From Thermohalobaculum sp039027855 (GTDB taxonomy: Bacteria > Pseudomonadota > Alphaproteobacteria > Rhodobacterales > Rhodobacteraceae), in NCBI GenBank assembly GCA_039027855.1, contig JBCCJI010000002.1, forward strand, positions 62,001-126,000: a stretch of DNA of 64,000 nucleotides, in the 5' to 3' direction. The notes under the pieces are model-generated. The model made no database searches, was not told the DNA's origin, and saw nothing but the letters and a program-made list of their open reading frames with translations. The translations under genes and the position numbers were made by a program. Positions 1 through 7,777 of the stretch are shown here, piece by piece (position 1 is the stretch's first letter; each line of letters starts with the position of its first letter).

Positions 1-378
1 GGACTGCCCCCCATCGATGGTAAAGGCGGCATAGAGCTGGCCGAGCCCGTCCCATACGACGCCGCGGCCGCGGCCGTCGGCGGCGCCCGTCTCATAGTCC
101 TCGCGCCGCCAGTCCTGCACGCCGTTGGTGAAACTCGCCACAACCGGGTTCTGGTTGGTAGCGCTCACCTGACGTGTGCCGACATAGATCGTGGTGTCGC
201 CCACGGTGAAGGATGCGGCGCCACTCTGGATGAAATCGGCCTCGGTGAGGCTGCCACCGATCCCGCCACTTGCGATCACGTCGCCCTCGATGAGCGTTGC
301 GGCCATTCCGGGCGCCGCCCCCAGCGCCGAGATCGAAAAAGCGGCGGCCGCGAGAAAAAGGCGCGTTCCAAAGGCCAT
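1..378 (-). CDS. Secreted protein of unknown function, N-terminal part only
   Basis: An open frame on the minus strand starts at ATG 378-376 and runs off the left edge with no stop, so only the first 126 residues are visible. They begin with a clear signal peptide (MAFGTRLFLAAAAFSIS, then an Ala/Gly-rich stretch ending near AAPGMAA), so the product is probably exported. The mature part is Thr/Gly-rich and polar, with segments such as GDVIASGGIGG and TIYVGTRQVSA. I do not recognise a family. It diverges from the VOC gene across about 275 bases in which I see no other gene. Confidence is good that it is coding, low for any role. Confidence 0.6.
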   Translation of the reverse strand, partial: MAFGTRLFLAAAAFSISALGAAPGMAATLIEGDVIASGGIGGSLTEADFIQSGAASFTVGDTTIYVGTRQVSATNQNPVVASFTNGVQDWRREDYETGAADGRGRGVVWDGLGQLYAAFTIDGGQS

Positions 379-653
379 CACGTTGCTCCTGCGTGGGGGT
401 TACGGGGACGCAGAGGAACGTTTACGCAAAGTAATCGTACCCATTATCAACAGCGGGCGCACCGCCTTACAACCACAGGTGGAGGCTTTTCCCGGCATGA
501 TTGTATTCACCCTGAAGGGCCGATGCGAAGGGCCGACCGTGTCCGCCAGATGGCAGAGACTTCCATTTAGTGGCATATCGGGACATAATCACGGGTGAAC
601 CGGGTGCGGCTTCGCGATAGTCCACCCCCGTCAGTCGCAGCGGAGACACGCCC

Positions 654-1151
654 ATGTCGACCGTTCTCGCGGGATCGCGCAGTCCCCAAACAACCCAGCC
701 CGGCCAGGGGCGTCAGACCCTCACGGCCATCGCGCCGATGGTGCCGGTTCAGAATGTCGCCGTCTCGCGACGGTTCTACGTGGATCGCCTCGGCTTCCGT
801 GTGCTGCAGGAGAATGCCAACGCGACGGCGGCGCTCGTCGCCCGCGGTCGGGTGCGGCTGATGCTGATCCGTGTCGGCGCCAAGCGGGTGCTCGATACCA
901 CGCGCGAGCATCTCTCGGCCTATGTATGGACGCTCGATGTCGACGCCCTATACCGCGAGATAGGGCCTGCGCTGGCCGATCTGCCGGCGCACCGCGTGCG
1001 ACCACCCTTCACGCAGCCCTATGGCGCGAGAGAATTTCACGTGAAGGATCCCGATGGCTTTCTCCTGTTTTTCGCCGAAGATCCATTCGGCCCCGAAGAC
1101 GACACGACCCGACAGAGCCGCGATGACGGTGAAGAGAACGCCGTCCACTAG
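654..1151 (+). CDS. VOC (glyoxalase/bleomycin-resistance/dioxygenase) family protein
   Basis: A 165-residue protein of one vicinal-oxygen-chelate module. Typical VOC features are visible: an early segment with FYVDRLGFRVL, and a late EFHVKDPDGFLLFF strand pair carrying the usual metal-ligand region, about residues 125-140. The family includes glyoxalases, bleomycin-binding proteins and ring-cleaving dioxygenases; nothing here fixes the substrate. The first 25 residues are low-complexity and precede the domain. A GGAG ribosome-binding site lies about 9 bases before ATG 654. The 3' end overlaps the next gene by 29 bases, suggesting co-transcription with the hydrolase. Confidence 0.75.
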   Translation: MSTVLAGSRSPQTTQPGQGRQTLTAIAPMVPVQNVAVSRRFYVDRLGFRVLQENANATAALVARGRVRLMLIRVGAKRVLDTTREHLSAYVWTLDVDALYREIGPALADLPAHRVRPPFTQPYGAREFHVKDPDGFLLFFAEDPFGPEDDTTRQSRDDGEENAVH

Positions 1152-2040
1152 GTCGGGTCCGCTGGCGGCGGTCTTCGCCACGGCGATGCTCGCCCTCGCA
1201 CCGGCCCAGGCGCTCGCCAGCGCCTGTCACAGCTTCGTCCAATCGGTGCCGGACCTCCGGGTCGCGGTCCTCGACCTCACCCCGGCTGCGGCCGCCGGCT
1301 CCAGCACGACCACGGCGCAGACGATCTTAAGTGACGTAAGCGCACAGGATGTCCTCGCCAGCGTCGGCGAGATGGAGATCACCTTCGTCGGCCACTCGAC
1401 CTATCGCATCACGAGCCCCGGCGGCGTGGTGGTCGCCACCGACTACAACGGCCGCCATGGTCAGGGCCGCCTGCCCGATGTGGTCACGATGAACAACGCG
1501 CATTCGACACATTACACCGATTTCCCCGACCCCGGGATCACCCATGTGCTGCGCGGCTGGACCAGCGGCGGCCCGGGCCCGGCGGCGCATCTGCTCGAGC
1601 TCGGCGACATGGTGGTACGCAATGTACCGACCGATATCCGCTCGGGCTTTGCCGGGCGCCGCCCCGACGGCAACTCGATCTTCGTCTTCGAGATCGGCGA
1701 GATCTGCATCGCCCATCTCGGCCATATCCACCACACGCTCTCGGACACGCACTACAATCAGCTTGGCCGGATCGACGTGCTGATGGCGCCCGTCGACGGC
1801 ACCTACACGCTGAGCCTCGCGGACATGATCGGCATCGCGAAACGCCTGAAGTCGCGGATCGTGCTGCCCATGCACTCCTTCGGCTCGGCATCGCTGCGGC
1901 TCTTCATCGACGGGATGCGCGACGAGTTCGCCGTCCAGGTGCGCGACGAGCGGACCATGCGCCTGGCCCAGGGCGGCCTCCCCGACGTGCCGACCGTGAT
2001 GATCCTTGGCTCCAGCCGCCTGCGCGGTTGGGAGGACTGA
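1123..2040 (+). CDS. Exported metallo-beta-lactamase-fold hydrolase (UlaG-like)
   Basis: A 305-residue protein. I place the start at ATG 1123 rather than an upstream in-frame ATG at 1054, because the 1123 start gives a clean signal peptide (LAAVFATAMLALAPAQALA). The fold shows in VGHSTYRI (about 89-96), the metal motif HSTHYTD (about 127-133, a variant of HxHxDH), LGHIHH (about 194-200) and VLPMHSF near the C terminus. These are typical of UlaG-like Zn hydrolases. Substrate unknown; the leader suggests action in the periplasm. It overlaps the VOC gene by 29 bases. Confidence 0.72.
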   Translation: MTVKRTPSTRSGPLAAVFATAMLALAPAQALASACHSFVQSVPDLRVAVLDLTPAAAAGSSTTTAQTILSDVSAQDVLASVGEMEITFVGHSTYRITSPGGVVVATDYNGRHGQGRLPDVVTMNNAHSTHYTDFPDPGITHVLRGWTSGGPGPAAHLLELGDMVVRNVPTDIRSGFAGRRPDGNSIFVFEIGEICIAHLGHIHHTLSDTHYNQLGRIDVLMAPVDGTYTLSLADMIGIAKRLKSRIVLPMHSFGSASLRLFIDGMRDEFAVQVRDERTMRLAQGGLPDVPTVMILGSSRLRGWED

Positions 2041-2251
2041 ACCGCGTTACCCCCCCGGCTGCAGCGGAGCGGGCCGCCAGACCGCGGCGCGTCATCCCTG
2101 TGATGGCGCCGCAGTGGCCGAGAGGCGGCCCAGAGGTGGCCCAGCACTCGCTCTGTGGTGGCGGTTTGCGACCGGGCCCTGTCCGTGTATATCCCGTTCG
2201 AACCGCCGGCCGCCCAGCCGGCCGAATGCTGGCCCGCGAGGCCGCAGCCAT

Positions 2252-2266
2252 GGAGAGTGAGCGATA
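2252..2266 (+). promoter_or_regulatory. Ribosome-binding site and ATA initiation codon of infC
   Basis: GGAGAG (2252-2257) sits six bases upstream of ATA (2264-2266). From ATA the frame is open into infC and encodes ARRPHNAPPTRETGPRVN, the amino end I know from alphaproteobacterial IF-3. The alternative GTG at 2315 has no Shine-Dalgarno sequence and would remove this conserved segment. A rare start codon on infC is the known basis of IF-3 autoregulation in enteric bacteria, where the codon is AUU. Confidence 0.75.
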
Positions 2267-2842
2267 GCCAGACGACCGCACAACGCGCCCCCGACCCGCG
2301 AAACCGGCCCGCGCGTGAACCGCCAGATCCGCGTCCCGCAGATCCGGCTGATCGACGAAAACGGCGACAATGTCGGCGTGGTCCGCCCCGAGGAAGGGGT
2401 CAGCATGGCCGAGGAGGTGGGTCTCGATCTTGTGGAGATTTCGCCCAACGCCTCGCCCCCGGTTTGCAAGATCATGGATTTCGGCAAATTCAAGTACGAA
2501 ACCCAGAAGAAAGCTGCCGAAGCCAAGAAGAAACAGCGCGTCATCGAGATCAAGGAGGTGAAGTTCCGCCCCGAGATCGACAAGCACGACTATGATGTGA
2601 AGATGCGCTCGGTGCATAAGTTTCTCACCGAGGGTGACAAGGTGAAGGTTACGCTGCGCTTCCGCGGGCGCGAGATGGCCCACCAGGATCGTGGTCGCGA
2701 CCTGCTGAACCGGGTCGCAGGCGACATCGAGGCGCTCGGCAAGGTCGAGTCGATGCCGAAGCTCGAGGGCAGGCAGATGATCATGGTCATCGCCCCCCAG
2801 CGCAACGTCCTGCCCGTCGTGGGCAAGGAAGCCAAGGCCTGA
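2264..2842 (+). CDS. infC: Translation initiation factor IF-3
   Basis: IF-3 binds the 30S subunit, blocks premature 50S joining and checks the start codon. The family is recognised by RVPQIRLIDENGDNVGV, by FGKFKYE at the start of the inter-domain linker helix, and by the C-terminal segment VKVTLRFRGREMAHQDRG. From ATA 2264 the product is 192 residues; from GTG 2315 it would be 175. I prefer ATA because of the well-spaced GGAGAG and the conserved amino-terminal extension. Such a start would let IF-3 repress its own translation. The DUF938 gene starts two bases after the stop, so the two are probably co-transcribed. Upstream, 2041-2263 holds no gene I can see. Confidence 0.95.
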   Translation: MARRPHNAPPTRETGPRVNRQIRVPQIRLIDENGDNVGVVRPEEGVSMAEEVGLDLVEISPNASPPVCKIMDFGKFKYETQKKAAEAKKKQRVIEIKEVKFRPEIDKHDYDVKMRSVHKFLTEGDKVKVTLRFRGREMAHQDRGRDLLNRVAGDIEALGKVESMPKLEGRQMIMVIAPQRNVLPVVGKEAKA

Positions 2843-2844
2843 GC

Positions 2845-3618
2845 ATGGCGGCCCGTCCCGACGACACGGACGGGCCGGCCACCGCCGCTGCGGGCGACCA
2901 ACCTGACCGCGCAACGCAGGGCGACACGGCCGAGACAGGCTTTCGCTTCGTCACCGCCTACACCCTCGACACGACGCCGAGCGACGCGGACGGGCGGGTG
3001 TTTTCCCCCTCCACCGGGCGCAACGCCGAGGTGGTGGCCGAGGCGCTTGCCGGTGTGGTCACCGGGCTTAAGGGCCCGCTCGTCGAGATCGGATCGGGCA
3101 CGGGCGAGCATGCCGCCGCAGCGATCGGGCGCCTCCCCGGGATCACATGGCAGCCGACGGACCAAGAGACGCTGCATTTTCCAAGCATCGAGGCCTGGGC
3201 CCGCCATGCCTCGAGCGGACGGATCGCGACGCCGATCACGCTCGACGCGAGCATCACGGCGTCTCAACCGTGGCACCGCCTGGCATCGATCGCGGCGCTC
3301 GGCCCGCTTGCAGCCGTCTTCGCGGCAAACGTGATCCATATCGCGCCCTGGCCGGTGGCCGAGGGCATCATCGCCGGAGCCGGGCGCGCACTTGCCCCGG
3401 GCGGTCGGCTCATCCTCTACGGTCCTTTTCGCGAGGGCGGCGCGCATACGGGCGAGGGCAATGCGCGCTTCGATCTCGCCCTTCGCCAACGCGATCCAAG
3501 CCACGGCGTCCGCGATCTCGAGGAGGTGGCGGCACTCGCGGCGACGGCGGGGATGGGGCCGCCAGAGATCATCCGCATGCCTGCCAACAACCTGACAGTC
3601 GCCTTCACCCGCCTCTGA
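2845..3618 (+). CDS. DUF938 family SAM-dependent methyltransferase-like protein
   Basis: A 257-residue protein. After a polar leader of about 35 residues comes the DUF938 signature FSPSTGRNAEVVAEAL, followed by motif I VEIGSGTGEHA (about 80-90), which binds SAM in class I methyltransferases. AANVIHIAPW and the later GGRLILYGPF segment are also characteristic. DUF938 proteins are related to eukaryotic METTL26; the substrate is unknown. ATG 2845 lies two bases after the infC stop, so it probably depends on the infC message. Confidence 0.85.
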   Translation: MAARPDDTDGPATAAAGDQPDRATQGDTAETGFRFVTAYTLDTTPSDADGRVFSPSTGRNAEVVAEALAGVVTGLKGPLVEIGSGTGEHAAAAIGRLPGITWQPTDQETLHFPSIEAWARHASSGRIATPITLDASITASQPWHRLASIAALGPLAAVFAANVIHIAPWPVAEGIIAGAGRALAPGGRLILYGPFREGGAHTGEGNARFDLALRQRDPSHGVRDLEEVAALAATAGMGPPEIIRMPANNLTVAFTRL

Positions 3619-3779
3619 AGGCCGGCCCTCGGTGGGTGCTCTCCACATCGTAGTCCGGTCAACCAACGTGATACGCCGCACCGCGGGCGACGGGCCGGGA
3701 GAGGCCCTACGGACCGCAGACAGGCATAGCGCTTTCAGAGACCGCCCAACCGAACGCCCGGCAGCCGCCCCCGAGACCT

Positions 3780-3840
3780 GGGATCTGCCCCACAGATCCC
3801 ACGCACGACCCATCGCGGCGACCAGCCGCGATTCCGCTTG
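3780..3840 (+). repeat. Two intergenic hairpins including REP-like copy 1
   Basis: The 370-base spacer before dddP holds two perfect hairpins. The first has arms GGGATCTG (3780-3787) and CAGATCCC (3793-3800) with loop CCCCA. The second, 3812-3832, has arms ATCGCGGC and GCCGCGAT around GACCA, followed by TCCGCTT. The second hairpin recurs at 13537, 29843 and, inverted, at 50418. The copy at 50418 also resembles this one across the neighbouring first hairpin, so the repeat unit may be about 60 bases. The rest of the spacer (3619-3779, 3841-3988) shows nothing I recognise. Confidence 0.75.
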
Positions 3841-3988
3841 ATCCGCCCAAGACTGTCGCAAACAGGGCGTTTCTTGACCCTCGGGCGCGCGACGCTGCCC
3901 GACGCCCTGGACCAGCGTGAGAATGTCGGGGGCGCCAAACCGCATGGCGGCCCCGGATTTCAGCGACGCTGGCAGGCGGAGGCCCACC

Positions 3989-5374
3989 ATGGCGATGCTC
4001 CACGACCCACTCGTCATCGGGGCCAACCGCAAGATCGACCCGAGCCGCCGGCCAGCGACGACGCCGCGCCATGCCCGCCGTCCGATCTCCGGCGGCGACA
4101 CTCTGCCGGATGGCAGCCCCAACGACGAGAACCGCGTCGAGATCGGGCCGACCGACCGTGCGTTCCGCGAATGGGCGGCGCTCGGCCTCACACCGCCAAA
4201 CCTGGAGAAGATGCGCGCCTGGCGCCACGCCCGGCTGGTCGGCGAGATCCAGCGCCGCGGGCTCGGCGGCCTGCTGATGTTCGATCCGCTCAACATCCGC
4301 TACGCGACCGACACCACCAACATGCAGCTCAGGATCACGCATAACCCGGCGCGGGCCTGCCTCGTGCTCGCCGACGGGGCGACGATCCTCTACGACTTCC
4401 ACCATTGCGAGCATCTGTCGGCGCATCTGCCGCTGGTAAGCGAGGTGCGCCACGGCGCCAGCCTGTTCTACTTCGAGACCGGGCCGCGCACCGCTGAGAT
4501 GGCCGGGCGCTTCGCCGCCGAGATCGACGATCTTATGCGCGCCCATGCCCCTGGGCTGCGCGGTCTGGCGGTCGACAAGATCGAGCTGACCGGCGCCGAT
4601 GCGCTGCGCGCGCGCGGCCTCACGCTGCACGAGGGCCAGGCGGTCACCGAGCATGCGCGCAAAATCAAATCGGCCGAAGAGGTCCGCGCCATGCGTTGCG
4701 CCATCGCCACCTGCGAGGCCGCAATGGCCGAGATGGAGGCCGCGCTTTACCCCGGCATGGCCGAGGTCGAGGCCTGGGCGATCCTGCAGCACGGCAACCA
4801 CATCCGCGGCGGCGAGTGGATCGAGACGCGCATCCTGTCATCCGGGCCGCGCACGAACCCCTGGTTTCAGGAATGCGGCCCGCGCTGCATGAAGAACGGC
4901 GAACTGCTCGCCTACGACACCGATCTGGTCGGGCCTTACGGCTATTGCGCCGATCTCTCGCGCACCTGCGTGGTCGGTGACCAAGATCCCGGCGATTACG
5001 CCCGCGATGTGTTTTGCGCCGCCCGCGATCACATCCAGCGCAACATGGAGATCCTGAAGCCCGGCGTGACTTTCCGCGAGCTGGCGTTCTCCGGCGACCA
5101 ACTGCCCGCGCGGTTTCGCGACCAGCGCTACGGCGTCAAACACCACGGCGTCGGGCTCTGTGACGAATACCCGTCGATCCGCTACCCGGAGGATTGGGAA
5201 CACGCCTATGATGGTGTGCTCGAGCCTGGGATGTGCCTCTGCGTCGAGGTCTATTACGGCGAGAGAGGCGGCCCGCTCGGCGTCAAGCTCGAGGATCAGG
5301 TGGTGATCACCGAGACCGGTTATGAGAACCTGACCCGCTTTCCTTTCGACCCGCGCCTGACTGGCGAGGGCTGA
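3989..5374 (+). CDS. dddP: Dimethylsulfoniopropionate (DMSP) lyase DddP, M24-peptidase fold
   Basis: DddP cleaves DMSP to dimethyl sulfide and acrylate with a di-iron centre in a fold taken over from M24 metallopeptidases. This 461-residue protein resembles the DddP sequences I know along its whole length: NRKIDPSR, DGSPNDENRVEIGPT, GGLLMFDPLNIRYATD, GEWIETRILSSGPRTNPW, ITETGYENLT. The expected iron ligands are present with family spacing: D310, D312, D322, H386, E420 and E435. The proposed catalytic Asp is D392 in HGVGLCDE. I chose ATG 3989 because GGCGGAGG lies six bases upstream; an earlier GTG at 3917 lacks this. It is monocistronic, ending at a hairpin terminator. A dipeptidase-like activity is possible but the residue pattern favours lyase. 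Confidence 0.87.
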   Translation: MAMLHDPLVIGANRKIDPSRRPATTPRHARRPISGGDTLPDGSPNDENRVEIGPTDRAFREWAALGLTPPNLEKMRAWRHARLVGEIQRRGLGGLLMFDPLNIRYATDTTNMQLRITHNPARACLVLADGATILYDFHHCEHLSAHLPLVSEVRHGASLFYFETGPRTAEMAGRFAAEIDDLMRAHAPGLRGLAVDKIELTGADALRARGLTLHEGQAVTEHARKIKSAEEVRAMRCAIATCEAAMAEMEAALYPGMAEVEAWAILQHGNHIRGGEWIETRILSSGPRTNPWFQECGPRCMKNGELLAYDTDLVGPYGYCADLSRTCVVGDQDPGDYARDVFCAARDHIQRNMEILKPGVTFRELAFSGDQLPARFRDQRYGVKHHGVGLCDEYPSIRYPEDWEHAYDGVLEPGMCLCVEVYYGERGGPLGVKLEDQVVITETGYENLTRFPFDPRLTGEG

Positions 5375-5414
5375 CCGTTCAGGTCTTACTGGCGGCGGCG
5401 CGAGCGCCACGAAA

Positions 5415-5439
5415 AAGGGCGCGGTCGACCCGCGCCCTT
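5415..5439 (-). terminator. Bidirectional intrinsic terminator between dddP and the YHS gene
   Basis: A 10-bp perfect stem, AAGGGCGCGG (5415-5424) and CCGCGCCCTT (5430-5439), closes a five-base loop TCGAC. On the minus strand the hairpin is followed by TTTTTC, a good terminator for the YHS-domain gene. On the plus strand it is followed by the weaker TTCGTC, so it may also help end dddP. Confidence 0.75.
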
Positions 5440-5478
5440 CGTCATCTTAGGCTCTGTGGCGTCCCAAACGGGATCGGA

Positions 5479-5958
5479 TCAGAGCTGGTCCGCCGGCGTG
5501 CTCTCGATACCGGGCCAGTTGCCTTCAGCCTTGGTGATCGTGCCCGTCTCGTCGCCTAGGAACAGGTTATGCGCGCCGTCCGACGAGTTCAGGTAGAGCT
5601 GGCCGTCGACGACCTTGAAGAGGTGCGGCTGGGTCGGGATCTTCTTTGCCTTGCTCGCGCCGACCGTGCACCAGCCACCGTAAGCTGGCGCGAACTTCGC
5701 GGGATCGGCCTTGAAGGCGGCCTTGTTCTCGGCCGAGGAGAACTTCCAGGTCACGCCGTCATGCTCGTACTTGAACTCGGCCGAGCCTTTGGTCGGTGCA
5801 CCGACGGTGTGATAGGCGACAGCGTCATAGCCGTTGATCGCGATGTTCTTTGCACTGTCGGCGATAAAGAATTCATCGGCCGCATGCGCCGTACCGAGCG
5901 ATGCGAACGAGACAAGGGCAGCGGCTGCAAGGCTTGCACGAAGATTTTTGAAGTTCAT
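5479..5958 (-). CDS. Exported YHS-domain protein
   Basis: A 159-residue protein starting at ATG 5958 with GGAGAGGA upstream; the 29 residues before it in the same frame are not conserved-looking. It has a signal peptide (MNFKNLRASLAAAALVSFAS ending THA) and then a YHS-like domain: INGYDAVAYHTVG, GSAEFKYEHDGVTWKFSSAENKAAF and FAPAYGGWCTVG. YHS domains are short metal- or thiol-linked modules often attached to metal transport proteins. Stand-alone exported forms are common in marine Alphaproteobacteria, with unknown role. It is convergent with dddP and shares its terminator. Confidence 0.82.
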   Translation of the reverse strand: MNFKNLRASLAAAALVSFASLGTAHAADEFFIADSAKNIAINGYDAVAYHTVGAPTKGSAEFKYEHDGVTWKFSSAENKAAFKADPAKFAPAYGGWCTVGASKAKKIPTQPHLFKVVDGQLYLNSSDGAHNLFLGDETGTITKAEGNWPGIESTPADQL

Positions 5959-6425
5959 GGAAGTCCTCTCCATTTTCGCTTTACTCTGGCTTGACGCCAA
6001 AGCACTCTGTGGCGGTTGGGACGATTTGGTGTCCGATGGCCTCATGGCACAGCCACTGAGATCAGCGCCAATAAACAGACGTCACGATCCGATCACGGTT
6101 CGGGCATAGCGCTGTGAGATGCTCATAAAGCGTTAATGGGCGTCACCTGTTCGCGGATCGCGCGATGCGCCCTCGCGCGCCGACCTGACAGAGGACCCGG
6201 AAAGCCGCTAAAATACCACCTACCGGCGCCAGCGCATGGGCTGCCTGCCGCTGCGTCAATTGGGCAGCCACGCTCCAAAAGCGGAATGGAAGCAACTTTC
6301 GCACCAAGGAATGCGGCGCTGAGTTCGTTCATTGCGCTTGCCGGCGAGGATGAACAACTTCTCTCTTCGGTATGCCAAGCGCGCGCGAGAACGCGGGCGA
6401 TAGCTAATGATAGGGAGGCAACCGG
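5959..6425. other. Intergenic region between YHS gene and cox cluster
   Basis: About 470 bases separate the divergent YHS gene and coxM. Several frames are open but none has family resemblance or a ribosome-binding site. The region must hold the cox promoter. AGGGAGG lies about six bases before coxM ATG 6426. I cannot name a regulator site here. Confidence 0.5.
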
Positions 6426-7271
6426 ATGATTCCCGGTTCGTTCGAATACCACCGCCCGGCGGCGCTCGGCGAGGCGGTCGGTTTGCTTTCATCCCTCGGC
6501 GATGAAGCCCGCGTCCTGGCTGGCGGTCACAGCCTGATCCCCATGATGAAACTCAGGATGGCCGCGGTCGAACACCTCGTAGATCTGCAGGACATCGAGG
6601 AACTGCGCGACATCACCGTCACCGAGACCGAGGTCGAGATCGGCGCCATGGTCACCCAGGACCGGCTGATCACCGACAAGGCGCTGGCGACGGCGATCCC
6701 GCTGATCCGCGAGGCAGCACTGCAGATCGCCGACCCGCAGGTGCGCTACATGGGCACGATCGGTGGCAACGTGGCAAATGGCGATCCGGGTAACGACATG
6801 CCGGGCCTGATGCAGTGCCTCGACGCCAGTTTCACGCTGGACGGTGCGAGTGGTGCGCGGCGCGTGAAGGCCCGCGATTTCTACCTCGGCGCCTATGATA
6901 CCGCGCGCGAGGACGCCGAAATCCTGAGCGCGATCACCATCCCGGTGCCGGCTGCGGGCACCGGCTACGCCTATGAGAAGCAGAAGCGCAAGATCGGCGA
7001 CTATGCGACGGCGGCCGCCGCCGTGATGGTCGGCAATGGCACGGCCTCCATCGCCATGACCAATCTGGGCGACGGGCCCGTCTGGTCGCCCGAGGCGGGC
7101 GACGCGCTCGCTGCAGGAGATATGCGGGGCGCCATCGCCGCCGCCATGGCCGCCATCGAGCCGGGCGAAGACATGCGCGGCCCCGTCGACTTCAAACGCC
7201 ACGTTGCCAGCGTCATTCTCAGCCGCGCGATCGACCGCGCGCTGAGCCGTGCCACGCCGGTCGCAGCCTGA
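6426..7271 (+). CDS. coxM: Aerobic carbon monoxide dehydrogenase, FAD-binding medium subunit
   Basis: A 281-residue flavoprotein subunit of the xanthine-oxidase family CO dehydrogenase. It passes electrons from the iron-sulfur subunit through FAD to the quinone pool. The two FAD-contact motifs are clear: AGGHS (32-36) within LAGGHSLIPMMKLR, and TIGGN (111-115) followed by VANGDPGND. The C-terminal FAD_binding_5 partner domain follows. It starts at ATG 6426 behind a strong AGGGAGG. It is first in the order coxM-coxS-coxL, the order of form I clusters, and is separated from coxS by 11 bases. Confidence 0.95.
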   Translation: MIPGSFEYHRPAALGEAVGLLSSLGDEARVLAGGHSLIPMMKLRMAAVEHLVDLQDIEELRDITVTETEVEIGAMVTQDRLITDKALATAIPLIREAALQIADPQVRYMGTIGGNVANGDPGNDMPGLMQCLDASFTLDGASGARRVKARDFYLGAYDTAREDAEILSAITIPVPAAGTGYAYEKQKRKIGDYATAAAAVMVGNGTASIAMTNLGDGPVWSPEAGDALAAGDMRGAIAAAMAAIEPGEDMRGPVDFKRHVASVILSRAIDRALSRATPVAA

Positions 7272-7282
7272 GGAACCACCCG

Positions 7283-7777
7283 ATGTCCAAGATGCATGTG
7301 AAGATGATCGTCAACGGCAAGGCGGTCGAAGGGCTCGCCGAGCCGCGCACCCTCCTCGTCCATTTCCTGCGGGAAGAACTGAAGCTGAAGGGCGCGCATA
7401 TCGGCTGCGAAAGCTCGCATTGCGGCGCCTGCACGATCGATATGAACGGCAAATCGGTGAAGTCCTGCACCGTCTTCGTCGCCCAGGCCAATGGCGCCGA
7501 CCTCACTACGGTCGAGGGCATGACGAACGGCGACGGCTCGCTGGGTGTCATCCAAGAGATGTTTCGCGAACACCATGGCCTGCAATGCGGCTACTGCACC
7601 CCGGGCATGATCATGCGCGCCCACCGCTTGCTGCAGGAGAACCCGACGCCGACCGAGGAAGAGGTCCGCTTTGGCATGTCCGGCAATCTCTGCCGCTGCA
7701 CCGGCTACCAGAACATCGTGAAGGCCGTGATGGCCGCGGCGAGCGTTCAGGCCGGCCAGAAGGAGGCTGCGGAATGA
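7283..7777 (+). CDS. coxS: Aerobic carbon monoxide dehydrogenase, iron-sulfur small subunit
   Basis: A 164-residue protein with two [2Fe-2S] clusters. The plant-type ferredoxin cluster uses C42, C47, C50 and C62 (GCESSHCGAC plus SC). The proximal cluster uses C102, C105, C137 and C139 (QCGYCTPG and CRCTGYQ). This carries electrons from the Mo-Cu site in CoxL to FAD in CoxM. Its stop overlaps the coxL ATG (ATGA), indicating translational coupling. Confidence 0.95.
   Translation: MSKMHVKMIVNGKAVEGLAEPRTLLVHFLREELKLKGAHIGCESSHCGACTIDMNGKSVKSCTVFVAQANGADLTTVEGMTNGDGSLGVIQEMFREHHGLQCGYCTPGMIMRAHRLLQENPTPTEEEVRFGMSGNLCRCTGYQNIVKAVMAAASVQAGQKEAAE

Noticed and set aside
191..598. Plus-strand frame at the left edge
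   Set aside because: The minus strand has a signal-peptide-bearing frame from 378; the plus frame has no such features.
2315..2317. GTG as infC start
   Set aside because: It has no Shine-Dalgarno sequence and would drop the conserved amino-terminal segment encoded from ATA 2264.
7249..7773. Upstream extension of coxL
   Set aside because: It overlaps coxM and coxS in another frame; the true start is ATG 7774 overlapping the coxS stop.
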